From: Dactylosporangium vinaceum
GTDB lineage: Bacteria > Actinomycetota > Actinomycetes > Mycobacteriales > Micromonosporaceae
Direction of reading: 5' to 3'
NCBI RefSeq assembly: GCF_019904175.1
Contig: NZ_CP061913.1
Location: 7,812,001-7,876,000, forward strand
Length of the DNA stretch: 64,000 nt
The position numbers and the translations under genes are program-made. The notes beneath the pieces are model-generated. The model saw nothing but the letters and a program-made list of their open reading frames with translations. It ran no database searches and was not told the DNA's origin. Positions 26,296-34,270 of the stretch are shown here, piece by piece (the first letter of the stretch is position 1; the number at the start of each line of letters is the position of its first letter).

Positions 26296-26305
26296 CGCGG
26301 GCTCC

Positions 26306-26866
26306 TCAGGGCAGGACGATGAGCAGGACGTAGCGGACCTCGGCCGGGGCGGAGTTGACGAAGCGGGAGGCGCCCCACAGCCGGTACCGCAGGCAGTCCC
26401 CGGCCCCGACGCTGTGCACGGTCTCACCGACGGTGAGCTCCAGGCCGCCCGCGAGGACCCACAGGTGGTGCTCCAGGCCCGCGACCGGCGGCACCGGATA
26501 GGCGATGTCAGCGCCGGGCTCCAGCACACCCTCGATCACCTCGCCGCGCAGCCCCGGGTGCGGCGGCGACACGGACCGGCGGGTGAACCCTGTCACCCGG
26601 TCCCGCCACACCGGCTGCATCGCCGCCGAGACGAGCTGCGGCGGCTCCGGCTCGACCTCGGCGAGGAGGCGGGACATCGGCATCCCGTATGCGCCGCACA
26701 GCCGGCCCAGCAGCGCCGCCGTCGGGCTGATCTCGCCCCGCTCCAGCCGTGACAGCGTCGACCGGCTGATCCCGGTGTGCTGGGCGAGCTCGTCGAGGGA
26801 CCAGTCGCGCTCGCTGCGCAGCTCACTCAGCCGTGCGGCCAGCCGGGCCTCCAACTCGTCTCCCAT
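26306..26866 (-). CDS. XRE-type helix-turn-helix regulator with C-terminal cupin
   Basis: 186 residues. HTH at about 8-65 (WSLDELAQHTGISRSTLSRLERGE ... PTAALLGRLC), then a cupin beta-barrel at about 100-186 (PVAGLEHHLWVLAGGLELTV, GAGDCLRYR). Such proteins bind DNA as dimers and sense a small ligand through the cupin. The start codon lies inside the palindrome TCCCATATATGGGA, so the regulator very likely represses itself, the acetyltransferase downstream and possibly the divergent hydrolase. Confidence 0.9.
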   Translation of the reverse strand: MGDELEARLAARLSELRSERDWSLDELAQHTGISRSTLSRLERGEISPTAALLGRLCGAYGMPMSRLLAEVEPEPPQLVSAAMQPVWRDRVTGFTRRSVSPPHPGLRGEVIEGVLEPGADIAYPVPPVAGLEHHLWVLAGGLELTVGETVHSVGAGDCLRYRLWGASRFVNSAPAEVRYVLLIVLP

Positions 26867-26893
26867 ATATGGGACGCTATCCCATATCCGGGA
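26861..26893. promoter_or_regulatory. Tandem operator pair for the XRE-cupin regulator
   Basis: TCCCATATATGGGA (26861-26874) is a perfect 14-bp palindrome that includes the regulator's start codon. TCCCATATCCGGGA (26880-26893) is a second copy with two changed central bases. Starts are 19 bp apart, close to two helical turns, which favours cooperative binding on one face of DNA. The pair lies between divergent genes. Confidence 0.8.
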
Positions 26894-26939
26894 CACGGTC
26901 GCTGTGGTGGTCGTCACGGCCGCCTGGCACGATCGGGCC

Positions 26940-27659
26940 ATGACCGACGTGTCCATCACGAGCCGCCACGGGGCGATGCCGGCGTACCTGGCCGAGCCGG
27001 ACGGGCCGGGACCGTTCCCGGGCGTGGTCGTCATTCACGATGCCATGGGCATGGGCAACGACACCCGCGCTCAGGCCGACTGGCTGGCCGGCGAGGGCTA
27101 CCTGGCGCTGGCTCCGGACCTGTTCTTCTGGGGCCGCCCGCTGACCTGCCTGCGCACGGTCTTCGCCGACGTACGCCGCCGCTCCGGCCCGACGTTCGAC
27201 GACGTGGATGCCACCCGCGCCGTCCTGGCCGCCGACCCGCGCTGCACGGGCCGCATCGGCGTCATCGGCTTCTGCATGGGCGGCAGCTTCGCCCTGCTCC
27301 TGGCCCCGGGCCACGGGTTCGCCGCGGCCAGCGCGAACTACGGCATGGTACCGAAGGACGCCGCCGACCTCCTGCGCGACGCCTGCCCGGTGGTCGCCGG
27401 ATTCGGCGCCCGCGACCTGACCCTGCGCGGCGCGGCCGCCCGCCTGGAGTCGGCACTGACCGTGTGCGGCGTGCCGCACGACGTGCACGAATACCCGGAC
27501 GCCGGCCACGGCTTCCTGAACGACCACGAGTCCGCCGGCGACCCGATCCCCCTGATGGTCCGCTTCAGCCGCCCACTCCTGCGCTACGGCTTCCACGAGC
27601 CCTCAGCCATCGACGCCCGCCGCCGCATCACCACCTTCTTCGCCGAGCACCTGCGCTGA
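26940..27659 (+). CDS. Dienelactone hydrolase family protein
   Basis: 239 residues, alpha/beta hydrolase. The nucleophile is Cys112 in IGFCMGG, as in dienelactone hydrolases; the acid is in GARD and the base His in DAGHGFLND, so the triad is complete. The N-terminal PGVVVIHDAMGM is the oxyanion strand. By family it cleaves a lactone or ester in aromatic catabolism. It is divergent from the XRE-cupin regulator with operators at 26861-26893, so it is a probable target. No strong ribosome binding site is visible; the transcript may be nearly leaderless. Confidence 0.88.
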   Translation: MTDVSITSRHGAMPAYLAEPDGPGPFPGVVVIHDAMGMGNDTRAQADWLAGEGYLALAPDLFFWGRPLTCLRTVFADVRRRSGPTFDDVDATRAVLAADPRCTGRIGVIGFCMGGSFALLLAPGHGFAAASANYGMVPKDAADLLRDACPVVAGFGARDLTLRGAAARLESALTVCGVPHDVHEYPDAGHGFLNDHESAGDPIPLMVRFSRPLLRYGFHEPSAIDARRRITTFFAEHLR

Positions 27660-27745
27660 GCCGCACCGATCCGCGCTCGCCCGCAGGTGAGCCGAAGCAG
27701 TTTAACCCTTTGCCTAAACCCATTAGGGAGACGTACCGTCGAACC

Positions 27746-28273
27746 GTGGAACCCGTCACCGAATCCGACCTGCGCGCGGCCTTCGTCAACTGCTCCAAGG
27801 GCGAGGCGCAGCGCGCGTACATCCCCCGTGACCTGGCCGAGCGCCGCTGGGCCGACCTCGACTTCCTGGGCTGGCGCGACCCGGGCACGCTCGACCGCTC
27901 CTACCTGGCCGCCGAGCACGACGGCCGGCTGGTCGCCGTGGCACTGCGGATCGCCCAGCAGCAGCGCAAGTTCCTCGCCCGCGGCATGTGTTCGCTGTGC
28001 CTCACCGTGCACCCGGGCAACGGCGTGTCGCTGATGACCGGGCGGCGCACGGGCAAGGCCGGGCGCAACGGGGACTCGGTGGGCCTGTACCTGTGCACCG
28101 ATCTGCACTGCTCGCTGTACATCCGCGGCATCCGCAAGCCGAACACCGGCGGCCGGATGGACGAGACGCTCACCGTCGACGAGCAGGTCGAACGGCTCAC
28201 GGGCAAGCTCACCGCGTTCCTCGACCGGCTCACTGACCGCACCGCCGAACGGGCCGCCGGCGTCGCTGAGTGA
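27746..28273 (+). CDS. FBP-family zinc protein (EF-G-binding / fusidate-resistance-like)
   Basis: 175 residues. The C-terminal part matches the FBP treble-clef zinc finger: Cys82 and Cys85 (MCSLC) pair with Cys117 and Cys122 (CTDLHC), within LTVHPGNGVSLMTGRR and SVGLYLCTDLHCS. In FusB/FBP proteins this fold binds elongation factor G and frees it from the ribosome. The N-terminus (EPVTESDLRAAFVNCSKGEA) is typical of actinobacterial members, which are usually without known phenotype. The start is GTG 27746; the nearest purine-rich site (GGGAG) is 15 bases or more upstream, so initiation is weak or leaderless. Confidence 0.85.
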   Translation: MEPVTESDLRAAFVNCSKGEAQRAYIPRDLAERRWADLDFLGWRDPGTLDRSYLAAEHDGRLVAVALRIAQQQRKFLARGMCSLCLTVHPGNGVSLMTGRRTGKAGRNGDSVGLYLCTDLHCSLYIRGIRKPNTGGRMDETLTVDEQVERLTGKLTAFLDRLTDRTAERAAGVAE

Positions 28274-28324
28274 TTCACAGGTTTCCTCAGCGTCGTCACA
28301 ACGAGGGAGCGCAGCCTGAGGCGT

Positions 28325-28846
28325 ATGGCGATCGGGGAAGCATCGAAGATCGTACGCTGGTATGCGTACACGGGCTGCCTGGCGGTCGTGCCGTTCGTCG
28401 TGGCCGGGTTCCGGCTGCCCTGGTACGGCACGGCGGTCGTGCTCAGTGCGGCGCTCGCCGCCTGGGGTGTGCTCCTCACACTGATCCGGCCCGCCACGGC
28501 GTCGATGCCGCTGCCGGGCGTGTGGGCCGCGGCCGGGCTGCTCACCGTGTACGGCACGGCCATGCTCCTGCTGCACGGCACGGTCAGCCCGGGCGCGGTG
28601 GCGGCCGGGGGCTACGGCTGGGCGCTGCTCGTGGCGGCGCTGTCCTATCAGCGCCGGTACAGCGCCGCCGTGCGTTCGGCCGCGGCCGCCAGCAGGGCCC
28701 GCAGCTCGGCCGGGGCGACCGCCTCGACCTCAGGACCAAGAGCCAGCAACTGGGTGTACGCGACAGGCACCGACTCCACCGGCAGCGCGACGGTGACCCA
28801 GCCGTCCGCGCCGGGCGGCCCGGCCCCCTCGACCGCCTCCCGGTAG
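28325..28846 (+). CDS. Putative small membrane protein with long antisense overlap
   Basis: 173 residues from ATG 28325 with GAGG about 6 bases upstream. Residues 1-107 look like a real three-TM protein (WYAYTGCLAVVPFVVAGF, AVVLSAALAAWGVLLTLI, VWAAAGLLTVYGTAMLLL). The last 66 residues are a Ser/Ala/Arg/Pro tail of low quality that lies antisense to the end of the WYL regulator gene (28648-28846). A lost stop near 28645 would explain this. The gene is plausible; its C-terminus is doubtful. Confidence 0.5.
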   Translation: MAIGEASKIVRWYAYTGCLAVVPFVVAGFRLPWYGTAVVLSAALAAWGVLLTLIRPATASMPLPGVWAAAGLLTVYGTAMLLLHGTVSPGAVAAGGYGWALLVAALSYQRRYSAAVRSAAAASRARSSAGATASTSGPRASNWVYATGTDSTGSATVTQPSAPGGPAPSTASR

Positions 28847-29679
28847 GCGACCGCCTCCACGGCGTAGCGCAGCGCCCGTAGCCCGGCCGGGCTCAGCCGC
28901 ACGGTCACCGTGTCGCGCAGCATGGCCCGCTCGAACTCGGCCGCTCGCCGTTCCCAGAACGACGGCAGATCGAACGCATCGTCCCGCGCGAACCGCGCAT
29001 CCGTCACGGTCACCGCACGAATCCGGTCCACCCGATAGGTCCGCGGCCCGACCGGACCGGTGCGCGCACCGAGCCCCGTCCCGCCGCCCGGGACCGTTCC
29101 CGCATGGCCGGTGTCGGCGGGCCGGGCGACGACGTACCAGACGCCGTGCTTGAGGACCAGACCGAGCGGCTCGGCGGTGCGGTGCACCTCGCCGCCGCGG
29201 CCCGCGTACGTGAGCTCGGCGACCCGGTCCTCCCACACGGCCCGGGCCAGCTCGGCCAGGAACGGCGGCGGCTGCGGATCCCGGAACCAGCCGGGCGCGT
29301 CGAGGTGGAAGCGCTGCCGCCCCTGGGCCGCCGCCGCCCGCAGCGGACCGGGCAGCGCCGCCGTGACCTTCAGCTCCGCCGCGGCCAGCGCTTCACCCAG
29401 TCCCATGTCCCGCGCCGGACCGGGCAGCCCCGAGAGGAACAGGGCCTCCGCCTCGGCCCGGCTGAGCCCGTTGAGCCGCGTCCGGTAGCCGTCCAGCAGC
29501 CGGTACCCGCCGGCCCGCCCCTGCTCGGCGTAGACGGGCACCCCGGCCGCGGACAGGGCCAGGATGTCGCGGTAGATCGTGCGTTCGGAGACCTCGAGCT
29601 GGGCGGCGAGCTCGGCCGCCGTGCGTGACCCGCCGGACTGCAGCAGCAGTACCAGCGAAATCAGCCGGGAGACGCGCAC
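28648..29679 (-). CDS. HTH-WYL transcriptional regulator (YafY type)
   Basis: 343 residues. The N-terminal HTH_11/DeoR-like domain (SRLISLVLLLQ ... AAQLEVSERTIYRDILALS) is followed by the WYL domain (EVHRTAEPLGLVLKHGVWYVVA) and a WCX C-terminal part. The family often responds to nucleic-acid or nucleotide ligands and can regulate defence or stress genes. The start is GTG 29679, 3 bases after the stop of the SDR gene on the same strand, so it is likely in one operon. A Gly/Thr-rich insertion at about 195-212 breaks the WYL region. Confidence 0.9.
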   Translation of the reverse strand: MRVSRLISLVLLLQSGGSRTAAELAAQLEVSERTIYRDILALSAAGVPVYAEQGRAGGYRLLDGYRTRLNGLSRAEAEALFLSGLPGPARDMGLGEALAAAELKVTAALPGPLRAAAAQGRQRFHLDAPGWFRDPQPPPFLAELARAVWEDRVAELTYAGRGGEVHRTAEPLGLVLKHGVWYVVARPADTGHAGTVPGGGTGLGARTGPVGPRTYRVDRIRAVTVTDARFARDDAFDLPSFWERRAAEFERAMLRDTVTVRLSPAGLRALRYAVEAVAYREAVEGAGPPGADGWVTVALPVESVPVAYTQLLALGPEVEAVAPAELRALLAAAAERTAALYRR

Positions 29680-29682
29680 CGG

Positions 29683-30573
29683 CTAACGGTAGTCGTCGGG
29701 CCGGACGAACCCCCCGGCCTCGTACCGCCAGAAGTCCGGCCGGCTGCCGTCCGCGTCGGTGAGCCCGTACTCCCGGGCCAGGTCCGCACTCGACAGCGAC
29801 GCCCCGTTCCACCGCGCCCGGTCCGGGTCCGCGGCCAGCGCGGCGACCCCGCGCCCGACGTACGCCGGCGACTCCGACATCGCGAAATGCGGATCCTTCG
29901 CGGCCCCCTCCCGCCAGGTCGCCTCGGTGACGCCGAAGTGCTCGAGCATCAGCTCCGAGCGCAGAAACCCGGGCGTCACCGACACGGCCGTGCCGCCGAC
30001 GGATCGCAGCTCCTCGGCGAGTGCGAACGCCATCCGGTTCACCGATGCCTTGGCCAGGTCGTAGAAGAACGAGACCCGGTAGCGCTCCCGGTTGTACTCG
30101 GCCGTGCCGTCGGTCATCTCGACCACGAGCCCGCCCGGCCTGCCGGTGAGCAGCGGCAGCGCCGTGTGGCTGGTGATGATGTGCGTGTCCACCGCGAGCC
30201 GCAGCAGCCGCAGCCCGCGCTCGAGGTCGTCCTCCCACAGCCGCTTGTCCCAGGCGAACATGCCCTCGGCGCCCCAGATGTCGTTCACGAGCACATCGAG
30301 CCGCCCGTGCTCGTTGCCGATCCGTTCGACGACCGCCCGCACCTGCCCCGGGTCGAGATGGTCGGCCGCGATCGCGATCCCGGTGCCCCCGGCCGCGGTC
30401 ACGAGCTCGGCCGTCTCCTCGATGGTCTCCGGCCGCCCGTACTCCGATCGCTGTGCCCGCGTCGTGCGCCCCGTGCAGTACACGGTCGCGCCCTGGACGC
30501 CGAGCTGCACAGCGATCTGCCGTCCGGCCCCACGGGTGGCCCCGGCCACGAGCGCAATGAGTGTCTCAGTCAT
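29683..30573 (-). CDS. Short-chain dehydrogenase/reductase
   Basis: 296 residues, NAD(P)-binding Rossmann fold. The cofactor loop is GATRGAGRQIA, followed by CTGRTTR, which suggests NADP. The active-site pair is in FFYDLAKASVNR (Tyr-x-x-x-Lys). The chain is longer than the classical 250 residues because of a C-terminal extension ending FWRYEAGGFVRPDDYR. The substrate is unknown. ATG 30573 is well placed before the first strand. It is upstream of, and probably co-transcribed with, the WYL regulator. Confidence 0.9.
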   Translation of the reverse strand: MTETLIALVAGATRGAGRQIAVQLGVQGATVYCTGRTTRAQRSEYGRPETIEETAELVTAAGGTGIAIAADHLDPGQVRAVVERIGNEHGRLDVLVNDIWGAEGMFAWDKRLWEDDLERGLRLLRLAVDTHIITSHTALPLLTGRPGGLVVEMTDGTAEYNRERYRVSFFYDLAKASVNRMAFALAEELRSVGGTAVSVTPGFLRSELMLEHFGVTEATWREGAAKDPHFAMSESPAYVGRGVAALAADPDRARWNGASLSSADLAREYGLTDADGSRPDFWRYEAGGFVRPDDYR

Positions 30574-30679
30574 GCCGTGACCATCCCAGCAAACCCTGAC
30601 ACGGTGCGTCACCCTTTCCCGGGCCCACGCCAAATGCCCGTGTGGGTGTACCGCCTCACCGTCGCCGAGCGCCGAGCGT

Positions 30680-31216
30680 TCAGGCGCCGGGCCGTCCCCC
30701 GAACCGCCACGGTGAGGCGGCGATCGTCCCGGACCCGGCGCCCGGGAACATCGACACGGCGGCCTCCGCGGTGCCCGCCTGCACGCAGGCAACCAGCCCG
30801 ATCACGCCGTCGTCGGCCAGCCGCCGCAGCCGCCCGAGCACGATCACGTCACCGCGGTCGTCCGGGAGCACGGGGTCAGCACCATCGGCGATGACGAGAA
30901 ACCGCGGCCCGGCCGGCCCCGGGAACGCCCACATGGACCGCCCGAGCAGATCCTCGAACCGGCACACGGTCATCGCCGCGTAGACCCCGCCCCGCCAGTT
31001 GGGCTCCGACTCCGCGAACTCCCGGGCCGCATCATCCGACGGCAGCTCGACGACGTGGATGCTCCCGGTAGCGGTCTCCAGGTCGTCGGTGAGCGTCGGC
31101 CCACGCGCATACAGCCGATCGGCGAACCCGTCCATATACGCCCAGTGCGCCTCAACCAGCTCGTCCCGCAGTGCCGCGGACCCGACCCGGTCAATGCAGT
31201 AAACGAAGTACATCAT
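30680..31216 (-). CDS. YCII-related protein with unknown C-terminal domain
   Basis: 178 residues. The first 95 residues resemble the YCII/dimeric alpha-beta-barrel fold: MMYFVYCIDRVGSAALRDEL, AHWAYMDGFADRLYARGPTL, SIHVVELPSDDAAREFAESEP, a common small-molecule enzyme or binding fold. The remaining 80 residues (FLVIADGADPVLPDDRGDVIVLG ...) form a separate beta-rich part that I do not recognise. A G7 run serves as ribosome site before ATG 31216. It lies next to the IS remnant, which begins 11 bases upstream of its start, so its original promoter may have been displaced. Confidence 0.75.
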   Translation of the reverse strand: MMYFVYCIDRVGSAALRDELVEAHWAYMDGFADRLYARGPTLTDDLETATGSIHVVELPSDDAAREFAESEPNWRGGVYAAMTVCRFEDLLGRSMWAFPGPAGPRFLVIADGADPVLPDDRGDVIVLGRLRRLADDGVIGLVACVQAGTAEAAVSMFPGAGSGTIAASPWRFGGRPGA

Positions 31217-31226
31217 CCCCCCCACC

Positions 31227-31935
31227 CTAGGTTCTGTCTCGCGGATCATGGTTGGTCGCGTACGGCCTGGAGCCAGTCGAGCATTTCGACCAGGTCGAGC
31301 GTGGCTTGGTAATGGCTGCCCAACAGTCGTAGCGGGTGGCGAGTCCGCGCCAGTGTTCGCGCCGGTTGAAGCCGCGTTCCACGAAGGAGTCCGGGCGTTT
31401 GCGGGGTCGGCCCCGCCGGGCGGGTTCGTCACCGACACCTGCTCCAGCAGCGGCGCGAGCTGGCGGATGTCGGCGGCCCGGCCCGGTGTGATCTGGGTGG
31501 CAAGGGGCCGGCCTCGCCCGTCGGACAGGGTGTGGACCTTCGCCCACCACGGGACCGTCCGATGCCCTGCCGTGCCTGCGATACGTCGGCGTCGAGCCCC
31601 CTTGATGGGCACTGGCCGCGTGCTGGTGCACCCGCACGACGGTGGAGTCCACCTGCGCGTCCCAGTCGATGTCGCCGTCTGCCTCGGCAAGCGCGACGAC
31701 CTGTTGTTTGAGCAGGGCCCAGGTACCGTCGGCAGCCCATCTGCGGAACCGCTGGTACGGCGTCTTCCCCGGCCCATGCCGTTCCGGCAGGTCACGCCAC
31801 GGCGACCCGGTCCGTTTCACCCAGCAGCTCGCATTGATCACCTGACGGTGATCACGCCAACGGCCACCACGAGTGGGTTGCGCTGGCAGCACCAGTACAA
31901 CGAACCAAACCCATGATCCGCGAGACAGAACCTAG
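31227..31935. mobile_element. Decayed IS5-family-like insertion sequence with perfect ends
   Basis: The left end (31227-31251) is the exact reverse complement of the right end (31911-31935): 25 bp, made of a 21-bp inverted repeat starting GTTCTGTCTCGCGG plus CTAG on each side. CTAG at both ends suggests insertion into a CTAG target, as in the IS427 group of IS5. Total length about 0.7 kb is shorter than usual because the transposase gene is internally deleted. The ends are unmutated, so the element could still be moved by a transposase supplied elsewhere. Confidence 0.85.
31240..31892 (-). pseudogene. Broken IS5-type DDE transposase
   Basis: Pieces of one transposase lie in two frames. One frame gives the N-terminal part (RGGRWRDHRQVINASCWV, SPWRDLPERHGPGKTPYQRF, DAQVDSTVVRVHQHAA with the first Asp). 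A second frame, between about 31600 and 31390, continues it (TVPWWAKVHTLSDGRGRPL, TPGRAADIRQLAPLLEQV). The first frame then resumes with a tail (FVERGFNRREHWRGLATRYD). The second Asp region and most of the segment before the Glu are missing, and the first 15 or so residues are also lost. It cannot make active transposase. Confidence 0.85.
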
Positions 31936-32208
31936 AGGCGCCCGACCACCCCACTCACCGCCGGCCGACGTCCGCCCGGGCCCGCAAACGCGCACGGCCG
32001 ACCGACATCCCGCACCGGACGGCCAAGCCCCACCGGCGCCCAAGCCCCTGCCGCATATGCCCCTGGCGCACCGGGCGACCGCAACCGCCCGCCCGCACCC
32101 CCGGCCGCAACCGCCCGACTACCGGGCCCGAACTGACGCGGTTCGGAGCGAGCGCTCACCGGCGGTGATCCTGATCCGGATGCGGGCTGCGCGCTACGCT
32201 GGCAATCG

Positions 32209-32706
32209 ATGGCCGACAGCCCCGACACCCCGCACGACGCCGTCATCATCGATCTGGACGCGTTCGACCCGAGCCAGGCGCAGGCGGCGAGCTCCACCAC
32301 GCCGTCCGGCGCAAGCGGCCGATGGCCGAGCCGGTCGGCCGACGCACGGCGGGACGGACGAGCCGACCGCCGCGAGCCGACACGAAGCCCGGCATCCGGA
32401 GCCCGCCCCCTGATGGGCCGCCGCACACCCCTGACCCGCGCCGCCGTCATGCTCGGCCTGGCTCTGGCCGTCGGCATCCCTCAATCCACGGCCCCCGCCC
32501 TCCTGAGCCGCGGCCGCCCGGTCCCCCTCCCGAGCTTCTGCACCGGCACCCCGATCCCCGGCGGCCGCCTCGACATCGTCGAGAACGACAGCTACACCAT
32601 CCTCGACGCCACCACGAACACCATCGTCAACACCGGCCCCTGCCCTCGCGGCACCGGCACCCGCTCCAACACCCGGACCCGCACGAGCACCGGCATGGCC
32701 GACTGA
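32209..32706 (+). CDS. Hypothetical protein with one possible membrane segment
   Basis: 165 residues, family not recognised. It opens with an acidic PHDAVIIDLDAFDPSQ, then an Arg-rich polar region, one hydrophobic stretch at about 77-95 (AAVMLGLALAVGI), and a short external-looking C-terminus with two Cys (SFCTGTP, NTGPCP). TACGCT lies 11 bases before the ATG, where a -10 box would make a leaderless mRNA. The 273 bases between the IS element and this gene hold nothing I can identify. Confidence 0.5.
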   Translation: MADSPDTPHDAVIIDLDAFDPSQAQAASSTTPSGASGRWPSRSADARRDGRADRREPTRSPASGARPLMGRRTPLTRAAVMLGLALAVGIPQSTAPALLSRGRPVPLPSFCTGTPIPGGRLDIVENDSYTILDATTNTIVNTGPCPRGTGTRSNTRTRTSTGMAD

Positions 32707-32737
32707 GACCACCCGCCCGCCGCCCGGGCCGGCAGCC

Positions 32738-33280
32738 TCACCCGCCCGGCCACTCGTCGAGCAGGTACAGCCGGATCAGCGCCGCATGCGACAGCGGCGA
32801 GCGCAGGTCGGCCACGTCACCGTTCGTCGTGTAGTCCAGCAGCGTCACCGGGGCCGCGGCGGCCAGCTCGCGGAGCTTCGTGAGCTCGGCGGAGACGTGG
32901 TGGTCGAGGACGTGGCGATACGCCGGGAGGTAGATGCGGCGGCGGGCCGTCCCGTAGTCCAGCAGGTCCGGGGCGTCCAGGCCCGCCCGGTGGCCGCGAA
33001 CCGGGCCGTAGCGGCGCACCGTGCGCTTCAGGCCGGTCATCCGGGTGGTCTCCAGCAGCGCCCGGTCGACGTCGGCGGACTCGAACACCTTCAGGGCCTG
33101 CCAGATCGCCTCCACCGACGTGCCCGTCGCGCCCGGGCTCAGGGGGACCGGGATGCCGCCGTGCGGATAGAACGGGCTGAAACGCACCCACGGGTATGGG
33201 CCGCGGGAGGTGACGTCGACGACGGCGTCGGTGGTGGTCTTCGCGGACTTGCTGTTGTGGTGCACGACCCGGATCTCCAT
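32738..33280 (-). CDS. Conserved hypothetical protein (DUF6939-like)
   Basis: 180 residues. Strings such as VVDVTSRGPYPWVRFSPFYP, HGGIPVPLSPG, RRRIYLPAYRHVLDHH and VTLLDYTTNGDVADLRSPLS recall a conserved actinobacterial family that I believe is DUF6939; no function is known. No signal peptide or membrane segment. ATG 33280 is taken as start; ATG 33289 is equally possible. It is divergent from the anti-sigma kinase gene, with 83 bases between. Confidence 0.75.
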   Translation of the reverse strand: MEIRVVHHNSKSAKTTTDAVVDVTSRGPYPWVRFSPFYPHGGIPVPLSPGATGTSVEAIWQALKVFESADVDRALLETTRMTGLKRTVRRYGPVRGHRAGLDAPDLLDYGTARRRIYLPAYRHVLDHHVSAELTKLRELAAAAPVTLLDYTTNGDVADLRSPLSHAALIRLYLLDEWPGG

Positions 33281-33363
33281 GCCGCGCATTCTGCCCGCCG
33301 GGTACGACAGTTTTCGGCACGCGCCGGTTGGGTACGCCGGTGGACGCGACGAAGGAGGAAGAT

Positions 33364-33825
33364 GTGCCGCAGCACGACATGCGTCTGCAGTTTTCACTCG
33401 AACTGCCGCGCGACGCCGCACTGGTGCGCGACGCCCGGCGAACGCTAGACGGGGCCCTCGCCGGTGCCGGCGTGACGGAGGAGTGCCGCGACGACATCCG
33501 GCTCGCGCTCACCGAGGCGTGCGGGAACGTGGTTTCGCACGCCAATCTCGCCAGCGGCTACCACATCGACGTCACTGTCGATGACGGCGAGTGCGTGATC
33601 GAGGTCACCGACGACGGTGGCGGCTTCAACCCGGCGCGGGTGCCGCCGGTTGAGCCAGTGGAGGCCGGGCATGAGCCCGGGCACCTCAAGGAGAGCGGGC
33701 GCGGCCTGCAAGTCCTCGCCGCCGTGGTGGAGCGGCTCGACGTGGTGTCGGTCGAGGACACGGGCACGCTCGTCCGGTTCAGCAAGCACCTGACGTGGGA
33801 CCCGGCCCCGCGGCAGGAACCGTGA
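33364..33825 (+). CDS. RsbW-like anti-sigma factor / serine kinase
   Basis: 153 residues, HATPase_c_2 fold. The N box is LALTEACGNVVSHA, the G1 box EVTDDGGGFNP and the G2 region ESGRGLQVLAAVV. By family it binds a sigma factor and phosphorylates a STAS antagonist on Ser/Thr. GTG 33364 is set by AGGAGG at 33353-33358. The STAS gene follows 118 bases later on the same strand and is the likely partner; a SpoIIE-type phosphatase is encoded at 44565-46457. No sigma gene is adjacent. Confidence 0.9.
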   Translation: MPQHDMRLQFSLELPRDAALVRDARRTLDGALAGAGVTEECRDDIRLALTEACGNVVSHANLASGYHIDVTVDDGECVIEVTDDGGGFNPARVPPVEPVEAGHEPGHLKESGRGLQVLAAVVERLDVVSVEDTGTLVRFSKHLTWDPAPRQEP

Positions 33826-33881
33826 GTGAACGGACACCCGGGCCCGTCTGGACGAGAGTAATCCGCCGTTCGGACGTATGC

Positions 33882-33910
33882 TTGCCCGGGCAAACGGCCA
33901 GTTGTACAAC
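33882..33910. promoter_or_regulatory. Two palindromes upstream of the STAS gene
   Basis: TTGCCCGGGCAA (33882-33893) and GTTGTACAAC (33901-33910) are perfect palindromes 7 bases apart, 34-62 bases before the STAS start. They could be operators or the STAS promoter region; a hairpin role in the leader is also possible. Confidence 0.4.
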
Positions 33911-33943
33911 GAGTGCACAAACAGACGAAGGGGCGGGACGCCG

Positions 33944-34270
33944 ATGCAGGTCACCTCGACGGTCGAGGGGTCGCGCGCCGTGGTCACGGCGAGTGGCGAG
34001 CTGGATGTCGCCACGGCCCCCGAGCTGCGCGCCTACCTGCACAAGATCGTGGATGAGGGTGCTTCGACGCTGATCGTCGACCTCAGCGACGTCGGTTTTC
34101 TCGACTCGACGACCCTGGGCGTGCTGATCAGTGTGCACAAGCGGCTGGCCGAGGCCGGCGGCGTGGTCGAGCTGGTCATCCCGCACGCGCGCCTGCTGCG
34201 CATCTTCCAGATCACCGGCCTCGACCGGGTGTTCACGATCCACAGCTCACTGACGGCCGCCGCCCAGTAG
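33944..34270 (+). CDS. STAS-domain anti-sigma factor antagonist
   Basis: 108 residues, a complete RsbV/SpoIIAA-type STAS domain. The phospho-acceptor Ser is in VGFLDSTTLGVL, the usual D-S position. Unphosphorylated it binds the RsbW-like kinase and frees the sigma factor. ATG 33944 gives a standard N-terminus (MQVTSTVEGSRAVVTASGELD); the purine-rich AAGGGGCGGG precedes it. The last 24 bases overlap the convergent ROK gene. Two perfect palindromes lie just upstream. Confidence 0.92.
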   Translation: MQVTSTVEGSRAVVTASGELDVATAPELRAYLHKIVDEGASTLIVDLSDVGFLDSTTLGVLISVHKRLAEAGGVVELVIPHARLLRIFQITGLDRVFTIHSSLTAAAQ

